Below, one piece after another: positions 53,554 to 64,000 of a DNA stretch of 64,000 nt. Source of the DNA: Purpureocillium takamizusanense. Lineage: Eukaryota; Ascomycota; Sordariomycetes; Hypocreales; Ophiocordycipitaceae. Positions within the stretch are counted from its first letter, which is position 1, and every line of letters starts with the position of its first letter. The notes beneath the pieces were generated by a model. It saw nothing but the letters and a program-made list of their open reading frames with translations. It was not told the DNA's origin and searched no databases. Made by a program: the position numbers and the translations under genes. The stretch spans positions 806,001-870,000 of the forward strand of contig NC_063070.1 of assembly GCF_022605165.1 (NCBI RefSeq). Reading direction: 5' to 3'.

Positions 53554-55678
53554 GCTCTCATCACAACAGCACTACGCCTCCGCACTGGCGTCGTCTGACA
53601 GTGAAAACTACCTCATCTCTCCCCATGATACCCCTCAATCTCACAGGTTCGACCCGGCATCCTGCTTCGACGGGGGTGCCGGTCCGTTCAGCGCCTACGA
53701 TGCTCAGCTGAACCTCATGTTGCAGAAAAACCAGGAGAGCTTCAACAGCAACATGACTGACGGCAAGGAGTTTGACCTGTACACCAACGACAGCGCCCTC
53801 TCCACGCCCACATTCATGCATTTCCCCGACAGCCCCTCCGCGCAAGGCTGGTCATCGGATGGAGCCTCCCGGAGAGGTTCGCGGCGCATCAGCAACGGCA
53901 TCGTGGACCGCGTGACCAAGTTTGAGAACCTGAGCATGGAGGAGTTGCAGAGGCCAATGACGCCGCCGAACCAGAATGGACAACGTAAGTTCGGCGATGG
54001 TGCGCCTAGTTTACGCGATGCTGAAGCCAGTTCAGACCAGTTTCCCCCTACCCCCATGGAGACGCCACATGACCGCCTCGTCAAGCAGGAGTCGAGGCCC
54101 GACCGATTCAGCGACGACTACGATGAGTCAATGGAGGAGACCATCAAGCCGCGCCGTGCGCAATCAAGCCAGCGGACGCAAGACATCTTCCAGGAAATGC
54201 GACAACAAGCAGAGAGACGCTCCCCGGCAGTGCCCAGCCCGCCAAGGTCGGGCGCGCTGCCCGCCAGCAAGACGTTTGCCGGCATGCCAATGCAGGACGC
54301 CAGCTTCATGGCCATGAGCTCGCTGAGGAACGAGTTTGCCAAGATGGACGGAGGCTTCGAGCAGGTGCAGTACGAGGAGCCCGAGTCGATGCACTCGGGC
54401 GCGTCAGACGCATCGCATCACTCGACGCCGGCCGACATGGGCCACTACATGAGCAGCTTCGACGAGACGCCTGGCTTCCAGCACCTCACACACGAGGAGG
54501 AGGCGTCAACATCGGGGTCGCCGTCGCGGCGCAAGTCGCCGCATCGCCGCACCGAGTCCATCGCCAGCATCACGAGCGCGGCCAGCATCGCTAGCATCAA
54601 CATCGAGGAGACCAAGACGGAGACGGGGGTGACGATGGAGGAGATTTCGCAGTACATCCGCAGCCCGGAGACGACAGACGGCAAGTGGACGTGCCTGTTC
54701 GACGACTGCGGCAAGAAGTTTGGTCGCAAGGAGAACATCAAGTCGCACGTGCAGACGCACCTCAACGACCGGCAGTACCAGTGTCCGACGTGCAAGAAGT
54801 GCTTCGTGCGTCAGCACGACCTCAAGCGGCACGCCAAGATCCACACGGGCATTAAACCTTACCCATGCGACTGCGGCAACAGCTTCGCGCGGCACGATGC
54901 TTTGACGAGGCACCGCCAGCGCGGCATGTGCATCGGCGCCTTTGACGGCATCGTGCGCAAGGTGGTGAAGCGCGGCAGGCCGAGGAAGAACAATCGCCCC
55001 GACATGGAGACGCGCCTCGACAAGGCGGCCCGTCAGCGCAAGAAGAACATGTCGGTCAGCTCCGTGTCGTCGGCGTCGGGCTACTCGGACAGCTCGGCGC
55101 CCAACTCGCCCGAGTACAACATGCTCGACGATGTGGATCTGGCCGACATGGCCCGCGGCCTGTCGGCATCATCGTCGGCGCCCATGCCGCTCATGCATGC
55201 GGCGGCGGCGCCCCCTATTTCCTCGTCGGTCGACATGGCTGACATGGCCATGTCGCCCGAGGCCGAGAGCGTCCACTCGTACGTGTCGCCCGACGCCATC
55301 ATGGAGAGGACATTGTCGAAGCCAGCCACGCCCGCCCGGAGCGTTGCGAGTCTGTACACGACGCCACCGGACCTGTCGCAGTCGTCGTCGCCTCCGCCGC
55401 CCGCGCATTTCTTCGATGTGGACCCCAACACGAGCGCGAGCACCGACGCCTGCGACCTGGCTGTCATGTCGGCTCCCTGCACAACGGCCGCCATGGCTGA
55501 GTCCCTGACCATTGGTATCAGCGACCACGACGACGACCTGCTGCTCCAGTTCGCCAACGACGAGGGCCTCGTCCAGCTCGACCGCGGGGCTGACATGCTG
55601 ATGATGGGCAAGTTCGATGACGACTTTGACAATGTCGGCATGTTCAGCAACGAAGACATGTTCTTTGGCAGCTCATGA
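53201..55678 (+). CDS. C2H2 zinc-finger transcription factor, SWI5/ACE2-like
   Basis: 825 residues as an uninterrupted frame. The fingers begin near residue 496: WTCLFDDCGKKFGRKENIKSHVQTHL, then YQCPTCKKCFVRQHDLKRHAKIH. The third is YPCDCGNSFARHDALTRHRQRGMCIG, with the compact CxC start typical of the Swi5/Ace2 third finger. A basic AT-hook-like VKRGRPRKNN follows. The N-terminal half is disordered, with a poly-Gln run near 53502-53551 and Ser/Pro sites (PPTPMETPHDR). The C-terminus is acidic with Ser-rich repeats and ends EDMFFGSS. In yeasts these factors drive late-mitosis, septation and cell-wall genes; here by analogy only. Two GTAAG words (53402 and 53985) could be in-frame intron donors: 53985-54035 is 51 nt, divisible by three, so a shorter product is possible. 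The first is less likely, since STNNTGLAQ reads as coding. Confidence 0.88.
53502..53551 (+). repeat. CAG/CAA repeat encoding poly-glutamine
   Basis: A CAG block followed by a CAA block, about seventeen Gln codons in the transcription-factor N-terminus. Mixed codons suggest slow decay of a CAG tract. Confidence 0.9.
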
Positions 55679-56559
55679 GGTCAGTCCCGTCGCGACTTTC
55701 TGCGCTTTCCTCCCGTCATATATGTCCCCTGTATGTACTCTCAGCATGATGTTACGTCTCGTGTATCGCGGGCTGCCGTCGCTCCGCACCCCCGGCCCTC
55801 TTTCCTGTCACGCTATTCACCTTCCTCACGTCTCTTTGTTTTCGGCCAACAACGCTTTTCGGATTCGAGTCCGGCTCGAGGCCGGACACCCTGCAACGTC
55901 TGATGTCTTTTCTTTACTTCTTCTCCTTCGGTCTCCCCCGGGAAAATGTAATGACGACCATGCGGATACTTGACGCCGGCAATGGGGGATGGCGCTCCAT
56001 GATTCGACCTTTCTGTACTATAGGATACGGGAAAATAAGCAAAGGGTAGACAAACTGGGAAATGGTTTTTGTTTCGACCCGAGGGCGCACGGGTTTATGA
56101 TTTCTGGAGCCAAGGCGCGGGCGAAAGGAGGGCTGGCAGATTGACGGCGCGCCACCACGGATGGGGGCTGGCCGTCGCCGCCGGATCCTTGCGCCGCGCG
56201 GAGTTGATATTGCTTTGGTATCTAGAATATGAATCGACCTTGGGTGGAGACGAACCTCTGACGTGCCGTTCCACTGCATTGCTTTTGTGGCGGTGAATGT
56301 GTCGAGTTGTCGGCGCCTTGCTTTGTTTGTGCCTTGACGATGGTGCAAACCGCTGATGGGGTTTGCAAGGCGCCATAAGGTAGTAGCGCACTGACTGCTG
56401 CCCCTCAGCAACTGCCCTCCACTGTCTCACTTGCCCTCCCGCCCCAACTTCAGGCCCCGACTCACCACAACGAATATCACCAACGCGACAAAGACCCGGA
56501 TCCGGACTCGGCATGACCGCACCAGAACCGCAAGTTTGACGTGCTGCTCGGTCGCCGCC
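55679..56559. other. Intergenic region before the MYND gene
   Basis: 881 bp: 3' UTR of the C2H2 gene and promoter/leader of the MYND gene. The stretch up to 56559 reads CCTCCC and CACAAC-rich. No gene supported. Confidence 0.5.
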
Positions 56560-59500
56560 ATGCTCACGCCGACAATCGCCAACCGGTTCAGATGGCTGTA
56601 CGCCGTGGGCAACACGCCGGCCACCAACCTTGCCCGTAGCATTCCTCACGGCGAAGACGCGGACATCTTGACTCTCGGCTGCGGCGACCTCAGGAACATC
56701 CTGTACACTGCCTATGTTGAGAAAGGCCTTGGTATGGCGAATGAGCGCTGCTGATGGACGATTTCGAATTTCATTCTGACGCTCTGCGAAGCCCCTCGGA
56801 AGCTCGACTTTACGTGCTGCGATTTTGACGAGAAAGTCATTGGTACGCCAACTTCATGACGTGGCATAGCGGACAAGCTGACCGTTGCCAGGGAGAAACA
56901 TCATCTTCTTGACATTTGTTGTGGATCGAAACGAAAAGGCCACGGATGACTCGCTTTGGGACATTTACTACCACCTCTTCCTGGACGACGCCACTTCGGA
57001 GCTCGTGCTCCAACAGACGCAAAAACTCACTCCGCTCCTCGAGTCTCTCGATACGTGGAAGAAGGGTCCTTACCACCGCATTTTGCGGTTCTGCGACAAG
57101 GACACGCTCGATGACGTCCGGCGCGTCTGCCATCGCGTCCTCGCGGCCTCGGAGGCTCGCCATGGAGTCGCCCATCGCAAGGCGTTTGTCAAGTGCTTGC
57201 AGGCCACAAAGGGCATCCGCGATCAAGTTGTAGGGGCTGGTGGCCATAGCATTACGGGCCTCCGCTCTGCAGCTCCCTTATCGCTCAAGGCCGTGGACAG
57301 CATCTCCCGGGCGAGCATGCAGTACGCCAGAGATGGCACGGTGACGCCGAGATCCGACGGTGTAGACATCCCGAACCCAATGTTTGCCGGACTGCTCTCG
57401 GACACGGAGATACTCCACTACGGAACGGACCCTGCCCTGGGATACCATCTTGCCACGGCCTATGCGCCACTGGCCGCAGGCTCGCCGCTAAGACCTGAGG
57501 CCACATACACCGCATTCAAGGCGGCAGCGGCAGCAAAGGCCCAATTCCGCGAATGGTTGTCTGCTCTACGTTTGATGGTGGAACACGGCGTCGTGTTTAG
57601 ATTTGTGGTGGCAGAGGTCTACGCCTTCTGCCACACTCTCCAAAACGTGGCTGCATCCGGGCAGCCCTTGGCAAACTGGTATCGACGACAGTGGGATCTC
57701 AAGCGGCTCCGACTTGATGACAGCGTATACGGAGCTACCGGCGACGGCCCGACGATCTTTGACGTGATCGATACTTCTAACCTATCCGACCATGTTGGGC
57801 CACTCAACCTCCTGGTTTCCACCGCACCTTTGCTGAAAGCCACGCCATGGGCAACGCTCAATACCGAGCTCATGCTGAGCAAGCACAAGTCTCTAAAGGA
57901 GGCCTTGACCGGCATCCTTGGTGGGCACGCACCTACAATGTCTCTGCTGCTGGGTATCAGCCCTGTTCAGTATTGGACAAACGCCAAGTGCGAGTCGCAC
58001 GTGGACGAGGTCTTTCTCGGACTCATGACTGAACCGTCCCAGAGGGATCGAGGCGAAACCCAGCTTCACAGCCGGCTTTCGTGGAAGCGAGATGATCAGT
58101 TCTCTGGCCAGACGCATGGCCGCGGTCCGCTGCACATGGAGGCAAAGACTCTCTCGAGGCTGCTTTTTCATATTTACCTGGACATGTTTAATGTCGAGGA
58201 GTATGCGGGTGTCCACAAGAACGCGAACACGAGAAACGCAGTCTATCCCAGTGTCCATCGTGGGAGCTTTGCCGCCCTGCTGAAAGTGGTGATGCATCGC
58301 GTCAAGACGGACTGGTCCGCGGTGTGTTCTACGCTGCTCGACACCATCGCCCAGGACCGCACCCTCAGCATGTCAAGCAATTATATGCAAGAGTTGGGTG
58401 TGCAGATGTACATCCAAGGTGTCAGTACCGAATCCTGGCTGCTCAACGAAGCCAGCACTCTGCCAAGCACGGGCCCCCTACGTGGGTGGAAGAACATCCC
58501 ACTTGCCGTTGCCGTCACACTGGTGGTGCCCAGGCAGGCATTCACGAGGCTGTTCGACCTGCCTCCAGAGGACAAGATGGCGTCGCCTACGCTCGTCGCC
58601 TCACTACGAGCTGGACCTGCATCCGCCAATCAGTGGCACAACATGTACGCTGACGTCCATATCACCTTTGGGAGCGTCACGACCAGCTCCATGAGCGAGG
58701 ACTCTCCCCTTATCGTTGAGCAGGATGATCTTGGGTTCGCAGGCTCCTCGCCGTTGATTGCTTCTTTCATGGTGCCAACGGCAGTACTTCAAGTGGAGCC
58801 AACAACAGCGGACATCGGTCTTGCTATCCGGCCATCGGGCCAGGCTGTGGGACTTTACGGCCCCAAACTAGGCTTGTCCATGTCGGTCTTTGACACGACC
58901 CTTGGAGACTCGAATAGAGTCTTTATCTCGAGGTTCATGCCTAACCAAGAATCAGATCGGGTGACGGGCGCTGGCGTCAAGCCGTTGGTGCTCACGGAAG
59001 AAGAGCCCGAGCATCACACGGTCAAGATGATTGCAGAGATTCCCGCATCCGAATCACGGATTTCCACCATCACCGGCCATGTTGACATCACGTCCGCCAA
59101 GGGGAAAAGTCTCTTACGAGACAAGATCCATATCGAGCTGTTACAGGATGACCCCTTCGTGATCCGTGCAGTATTTGGAGACTCAGATCTGGTCTGCCCC
59201 CTGCGATTCCCTGTGCCAGTTGTGAGGGAAGGGTGCAGGAGTCGCGTCGCTCGCACGTCGGGTTACTTGGAAGTGATTGCGCCTCTGGCAAACCCCGTCG
59301 ATGCGGATATCCTGGCAGGCTTCATCTTCCCGACACTGCTGTCCGCGTCAAGATTGCCCGTGGCATTGAACACGCCCCATATCAACCTGGACGGGCTGCC
59401 AATCCTGGATGTGAACGAGAAAGAGGAAATGGGATGGCTTACTACGTTAACGTCGATGCATTTCTCTGCTCGAGAAAAGCGTCTCCGCGAGTTGACGTTT

Positions 59501-60268
59501 GGAAAGAGCGGCATTTCCGAGAACCCGCGGGTCAACTTCAAGGAGTCCGTCTTCACCATGTTCATGCTGGCGTCGGGTCTCCAGGGTGACCAGACTGGCA
59601 TGTTTGCCATAAACCATCCCGAGAGAGGTGGCATACACATGCTGATCTTCGTGTCCGCGATGCGATTGGACGGCGACACGGCCTCGGTTGTGCTGGACGC
59701 CGCTGTCATACCCTTCACAACAGAGATGATTACATCGGGCAAGATGGACGACTTTCTTCTGCTCCTCAGAACCTTGGAATGTGGCACGATTACCGTCAAC
59801 GACGCAGAACTGGTCCTGTGGAAGAGAGTTCTTCCGTCGCTCGTCGAGAGGTGCCGGACCTGGGTCCATTTGCCGAGCTGCGAATATAAAAAGGCCGGAG
59901 CAACAGTGCCTCTCAGCGTCAAACCGGCCGAGAAATTTCTCTGCTCGTGCGGCAACGGCAAGTTACCAGATGGCTTCCTCTCGCTGCCGGACTGGGACAC
60001 TGCTGCCCCCAATGCGGTACGGGTCGCAATCAGCCCGACATTTTGCGTGCCGTTTGTGGAGGATATCGTGGACGCGGCGGCGATGGGCGCAGCGACGGCC
60101 CCAACGGCCGAGAAGGAGCGCTGTCGCAGCTGTGGTAGGACCGAGGGCAGAGACGGTGGCGCTTTGAAAAAGTGCATGCGGTGCCAGGACGCCAAGTACT
60201 GCTCAGCCGAGTGCCAGAAGAAGGACTGGAAGAAGCATCGTATGGAGTGCAAAGAGTTGAGTGGCTAA
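56560..60268 (+). CDS. Large DUF4470-type protein with C-terminal MYND zinc finger
   Basis: Three exons: 56560-56731, 56792-56842 (51 nt) and 56892-60268, giving 1199 residues; introns 60 and 49 nt. Residues 1-110 form the DUF4470-type start: FRWLYAVGNTPATNLARSIPHGEDADILTLGCGDLRNILYTAYVEKGL, then APRKLDFTCCDFDEKVIGRNIIFLTFVVDRN, where both introns are removed. The short middle exon supplies the conserved LDFTCCDFD. A long helical body of about 1000 residues follows with no known fold, and the last 45 residues are a MYND finger: CRSCGRTEG, KKCMRCQDAKYCSAECQKKDWKKHRMEC, matching the C-x2-C / C-x2-C / YC-x3-C / H-x3-C zinc ligands. MYND fingers mediate protein contacts. The DUF4470-MYND combination is frequent in filamentous fungi, with no settled function. 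The DxE-type LGCGDLRNIL motif resembles a nucleotide or SAM-binding loop but is not proof of catalysis. Confidence 0.9.
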
Positions 60269-60822
60269 TGGACAGCACATGCTGTATAATGAGATCTGTA
60301 TGGTAGGGTACTGTAACTGCCTGCATGTAGAGAAAACGAACTTGGTCGTTATCCCTGCTGCTGGGCTAGACATGGCAAGGACAGGACTTACAGCCGTTGT
60401 CATCCGTGCTGCTTCTTTGATGACCATGGTGTTGCCTTTGATGTATAAGTAGTGTTATACTAGAAATTGAATGGCCATTCTTGCCTGGAAAAGCATTAAC
60501 CTCTCCGGACCCGATTATAGCTGCGCGGATCTGAAGTATACGATGTACTTCGTACAGAGTGCCCTGGTGAGGCTTCGTGTTACAGCGGCGTAACGTGGCC
60601 GCTGATTGGTCCCTCACCGACACACCGACCCCCGGCCCGCACCACACCGCCCTGTGCGCGCGAGGCAGAAAAAAGTGCCCCCGAGGCGCCAGCGCAGCCC
60701 ACCATCGCTCGTGCGGGTCGCCGTCACGGACCCAAGCTTGCGAATTCACACGAACCTCAGCGAACCAACGCTGAACCACCGCAACACGTCCCCCCCCCCT
60801 CCGCGAGCCAACCATCGTCACC
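60269..60822. promoter_or_regulatory. Promoter and leader region of cct6
   Basis: 554 bp between same-strand genes, with a perfect GTACTTCGTAC element at 60545, about 280 bp upstream of the cct6 start, and a C-rich leader. It also holds the 3' UTR of the MYND gene. Confidence 0.5.
60545..60555. repeat. GTACTTCGTAC short dispersed element, inverted copy
   Basis: Exact reverse complement of the GTACGAAGTAC copies near 15.7 kb. Lies upstream of cct6. Confidence 0.6.
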
Positions 60823-62690
60823 ATGTCGGCCGCGCAGCTCCTCAACCCCAAGGCCGAGTCCCGAGTACGCAGCCCTAGTTTTATAACCCACCCCTGGCCG
60901 TCGCTGGGTGCTGACCTGTATTGCAGAGGAGGGGCGAAGCTCTCAAGGTCAACATCAACGCTGGTGTGGGCTTGCAGGATGTCCTCAGGTCCAACCTCGG
61001 CCCGCTGGGCACCATCAAGATGTGAGCACTCAGACATATTCTCCGTTCGTGATCAGTCGCTGACGGGCACCCAGGCTGGTGGACGGTGCCGGACAGGTAC
61101 AGGCCCCCTCGAAGCTACCCCTCAGGGGGCGCACCCTCGACTGACCACCTCGACAGATCAAGCTCACCAAGGATGGAAACGTGCTGCTGCGCGAGATGCA
61201 GATCCAGAACCCGACGGCCGTCATGATTGCTCGCGCCGCGACCGCTCAAGACGACATCTGCGGCGATGGCACCACGTCGGTGGTGCTGCTCGTCGGTGAG
61301 CTGCTGAAGCAGGCCGACCGGTACATCTCGGAGGGCCTGCACCCGCGCATCATCACCGACGGCTTCGAGATCGCCAAGGTCGAGGCACTCAAGTTCCTCG
61401 ACTCGTTCAAGCTGCCCAAGGAGGTGGACCGCGAGCTGCTCCTCAACGTCGCCCGGACGTCCCTGGCCACCAAGCTCAATGCCAGCCTCGCCGCCAAGCT
61501 GACGCCCGACATTGTCGACGCCGTCCTCTCCATCTACCAGGCGCCGGCCAAGCCCGACCTGCACATGGTGGAGATCATGAAGATGCAACACCGCACCGCG
61601 TCCGACACGCAGCTGATCCGTGGCCTGGCCCTGGACCACGGCGCCCGACACCCAGACATGCCGAAGCGCCTCGAGAACTGCTACATCCTGACCCTCAACG
61701 TCAGCCTCGAGTACGAGAAGACGGAGATCAACTCGGGCTTCTTCTACTCGAGCGCCGAGCAGCGCGACAAGCTCGTCGAGAGCGAGCGCCGCTTCATCGA
61801 CGCCAAGCTCAAGAAGATTGTGGAGCTGAAGAAGGAGCTGTGCGGCACCGACGGCAAGAAGAACTTTGTCGTCATCAACCAGAAGGGCATCGATCCCTTG
61901 TCACTCGACGTGTTTGCTAAGAACGGCATCCTGGCGCTCCGCCGCGCCAAGCGGAGAAACATGGAGCGGCTGCAGCTGATTTGCGGTGGCATCGCCCAGA
62001 ACAGCGTCGACGACCTCACGGCTGACGCTCTCGGCTGGGCTGGTCTCGTCTACGAGCAGACCCTGGGCGAGGAGAAGTACACGTTCGTGGAGGAAGTCAA
62101 GGACCCCAAGTCGGTAACGCTCCTGATCAAGGGCCCCAACCAGCACACCATTGCACAGGTCACGGATGCCGTCCGGGACGGCCTGAGGAGCGTGTACAAC
62201 ATGATTGTGGACAAGAGCGTCGTCCCAGGCGCCGGAGCGTTCCAGGTCGCCTGCGCCGCTCACCTCAAGAGCGATGCCTTTTCCAAGACGGTCAAGGGCA
62301 AGGCCAAGTGGGGTGTCGAAGCGTTTGCCGACGCTCTTCTCGTCATTCCCAAGACCCTGGCTGCCAACGCCGGACACGATGTTCAAGACGCTCGTAAGTG
62401 CCACTCATCCGACAACACTGACCCCAAGCTAACCCGCGTCGATAGTTGCGGCGATGCAGGACGAGCACGCCGAGGGCGACATTGTTGGCTTGAACCTGGA
62501 GACGGGCGAGCCGATGGATCCCGAGCTGGAGGGCGTGTTCGACTCGTTCCGTGTGCTGCGAAACTCGATCGCGTCCAGCGCGGGCATCGCGTCCAACCTG
62601 TTGCTGTGCGACGAGCTGCTCAAGGCGCGGCAGATGGGTAGGCAAGGCGGGCCTGGGCCGGGCATGGACGGACCTGACGATCACATGTAA
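60823..62690 (+). CDS. cct6: T-complex protein 1 subunit zeta (chaperonin CCT6)
   Basis: Second TRiC/CCT subunit in the window, 546 residues. Exons: 60823-60864, 60927-61021, 61075-61096 (a 22-nt micro-exon), 61157-62393, 62446-62690. Starts [60 protein letters not shown], where four exons join and recover conserved zeta sequence. [37 protein letters not shown] is the ATP site and its helix. The apical part includes [39 protein letters not shown], and [20 protein letters not shown] marks the return to the equatorial domain. The C-terminus reads [30 protein letters not shown] with a Gly/Pro tail. The zeta subunit has weak ATP use in yeast; that is family knowledge. Same strand as the Tsr4-like gene, 279 bp downstream. 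Confidence 0.97.
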
Positions 62691-62969
62691 AGGGTAAATG
62701 TTGCATAGATTTACATTAGAACCAAAAGTCCGGTTTAATATGTGTGAATAAGTGACTTGTTTTGAACATGTGTATGCAACATTGCGCGGAGAGGTAACGA
62801 GATGAATAACCAGTACCTATACCTTGCACCCTGCGGTGGTCGCTTGGCGGGTTGACGCGCTAAGCCCCGCGTTGAAGTTCTGGCCGCCATCTTTCTGCCC
62901 AAAAAAAATCTTGACCCCACCATCAATCACAAGCATCATCTTCAACTCGCGCCCAGGGCCGTCGCCAAC

Positions 62970-63771
62970 ATGGTCATGGACTACGACTCCGACTCCACGG
63001 AGGGCGACTACACCGAGACAAACGTCCTCCTGGGGTATGCCTCCAAAGATGCCGACGAAGACACAATAAGCAAGCTGGGCGGGCTTCCGGTACGCAAACA
63101 AACAACCGCTCTATCTCTCTTTTCTTTGCTGGTACCTTTGTTGCAGGCGCATTTCCGGCCTCTTTACCCAATGTTGCCCGGGCTCTTTGCCTGTCCCTTT
63201 TGTGGTCGCACTCCATCTCCGCTCTCTTGTGCGTAAATGCTGAAACTCCAATCCGTCTAGGACTGGCTCGACGCCGAGAAGCCCCCGACGGCGGCGTACG
63301 CGCGGTGCAAGGCGTGCCAGGACCTCATGGTGCTGCTCCTGCAGCTCAACGGCGAACTCCCAGAGCGCTTCCCCGGCCACGAGCGGAGGCTGTACGTGTT
63401 TGCGTGCAGGCGCGGGTCCTGCAGGCGCAAGGATGGCAGCGTCAGGGTTGTCCGAGGCGTGAGGGTTTGGGAGGACGAGGCTGCTGCTGCTGCTGCCGCC
63501 GCGGCGCAAGCTGAAGAGCAGGCGAGAAAGGAAGAGGAGGCCAAGGCGAAGAAGAAGAATGACGGCCCTGGACTGGGTGAGGCGCTCTTCGGCGCAAAGA
63601 CTTTTGGTGGAGGCGCCGGCGCGGGGAATCCCTTCCCCTCCGGCGCGAACCCGTTCGGTGCGTCCGGGTCGTCGAATCCGTTCAGCGCAGCCGCCGCTCC
63701 CTCTGCCAACAACCCCTTTGCCTCGCAGCCGAGCAAGGCCCCCGCCGCGCCGTCAGAACATCAACAAGAAG

Positions 63772-63805
<34 letters not shown>

Positions 63806-64000
63806 AGCTACCTCATCCCTCTCCAAGACCTTTGCCGAAACCCTCTCCCTCGACGCCCCACCGCCGCCGCAGCCCCCTCCCCCAGCCGAGCCCTGGCCCG
63901 AAGCCTCCTCCTCCCCCTCCCCATCCCACCCGAAGCCCTACCCGACGCTCTTCCTGTCGGACGCCGACTACGAGACGCTCGACCCCACGCCCGAGCAGGC
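62970..64000 (+). CDS. PDCD2/Tsr4-like 20S pre-rRNA-processing protein (5' part, runs off the window)
   Basis: Homologue of PDCD2/PDCD2L and yeast Tsr4, a dedicated chaperone that binds uS5 (Rps2) co-translationally for 40S assembly. Exon 1 is 62970-63089 (MVMDYDSDSTEGDYTETNVLLGYASKDADEDTISKLGGLP), exon 2 from 63261 to the window end; intron 171 nt, phase 0. The join gives LGGLPDWLDAEKPPTAAYARCKACQDLMVLLLQLNGELPERFPGHERRLYVFACRRGSCRRKDGSVRVVRG, the PDCD2 N-terminal beta domain with CxxC and C-x4-C pairs. The linker then holds poly-Ala, a Lys/Glu-rich stretch, four NPF triplets with Gly and Ser, a CAG-coded poly-Gln, and Pro-rich segments. It continues into the C-terminal PDCD2 domain (PYPTLFLSDADYETLDPTPEQA) at the edge. 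The stop is outside the window. Confidence 0.92.
63775..63803 (+). repeat. CAG/CAA repeat in the Tsr4-like gene (poly-Gln)
   Basis: Run of CAG with some CAA codons inside the linker of the Tsr4-like protein; likely variable in length. Confidence 0.85.

Overview
The window looks like nuclear DNA of a filamentous ascomycete (Pezizomycotina), most probably a Sordariomycete of the Hypocreales. The evidence is short spliceosomal introns of about 49-200 nt with GT..AG ends and CTRAY-like branch sites, GC-rich coding sequence, long CT-rich leaders, and fungus-specific families (AIM24, DUF4470-MYND, a CBS-PB1 protein, an Spt10-like protein, fungal phosphoketolase, SWI5/ACE2-type fingers). The order-level placement is inference. 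I rebuilt splice junctions by hand from frame continuity and family knowledge; none has transcript support.

Left part (1-30 kb) is gene-poor. It holds a ZIP zinc transporter with a three-module Cys/His ectodomain (2331-4265), a secreted berberine-bridge-type FAD oxidase (6846-8826), a 133-residue conserved fungal protein (13362-13763), a kinesin-10/KIF22-like motor (16313-18523, minus) divergent from mitochondrial AIM24 (19091-20382), a monocarboxylate-type MFS permease (22898-24506), a GNAT acetyltransferase (25095-25841), a small secreted Cys-rich protein (26174-26798, minus) and a Cys/His-rich uncharacterised protein (27982-30282, minus). Gaps of 2-4.5 kb between them hold microsatellites and short GTAC-GAA-GTAC elements but no gene I can support.

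Right part (30-64 kb) is denser and mostly housekeeping: phosphoketolase (minus), a small ankyrin protein, a 631-residue disordered protein with tandem Q/D repeats, chaperonin CCT7, an Spt10-like GNAT plus integrase-type H2C2 zinc-finger protein (minus), mitochondrial ribosomal protein uS2m (minus), a CBS-PB1 tail-anchored protein (minus), a SWI5/ACE2-like C2H2 factor, a DUF4470-MYND protein, chaperonin CCT6, and the 5' part of a PDCD2/Tsr4-type ribosome-assembly chaperone cut by the window end.

There is no prokaryote-style operon, CRISPR array, tRNA, rRNA or intact transposon that I can see. Some neighbours share a theme (CCT7, CCT6 and Tsr4 in protein folding and ribosome assembly; uS2m in mitochondrial translation), but a functional cluster is not demonstrated. 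The most unusual items are the exon-duplicated Cys/His modules of the ZIP transporter, the Spt10-like protein with His tracts and Asp-Val repeats, the Q/D-repeat protein, the small secreted Cys-rich protein, and the recurrent intergenic GTACGAAGTAC element.
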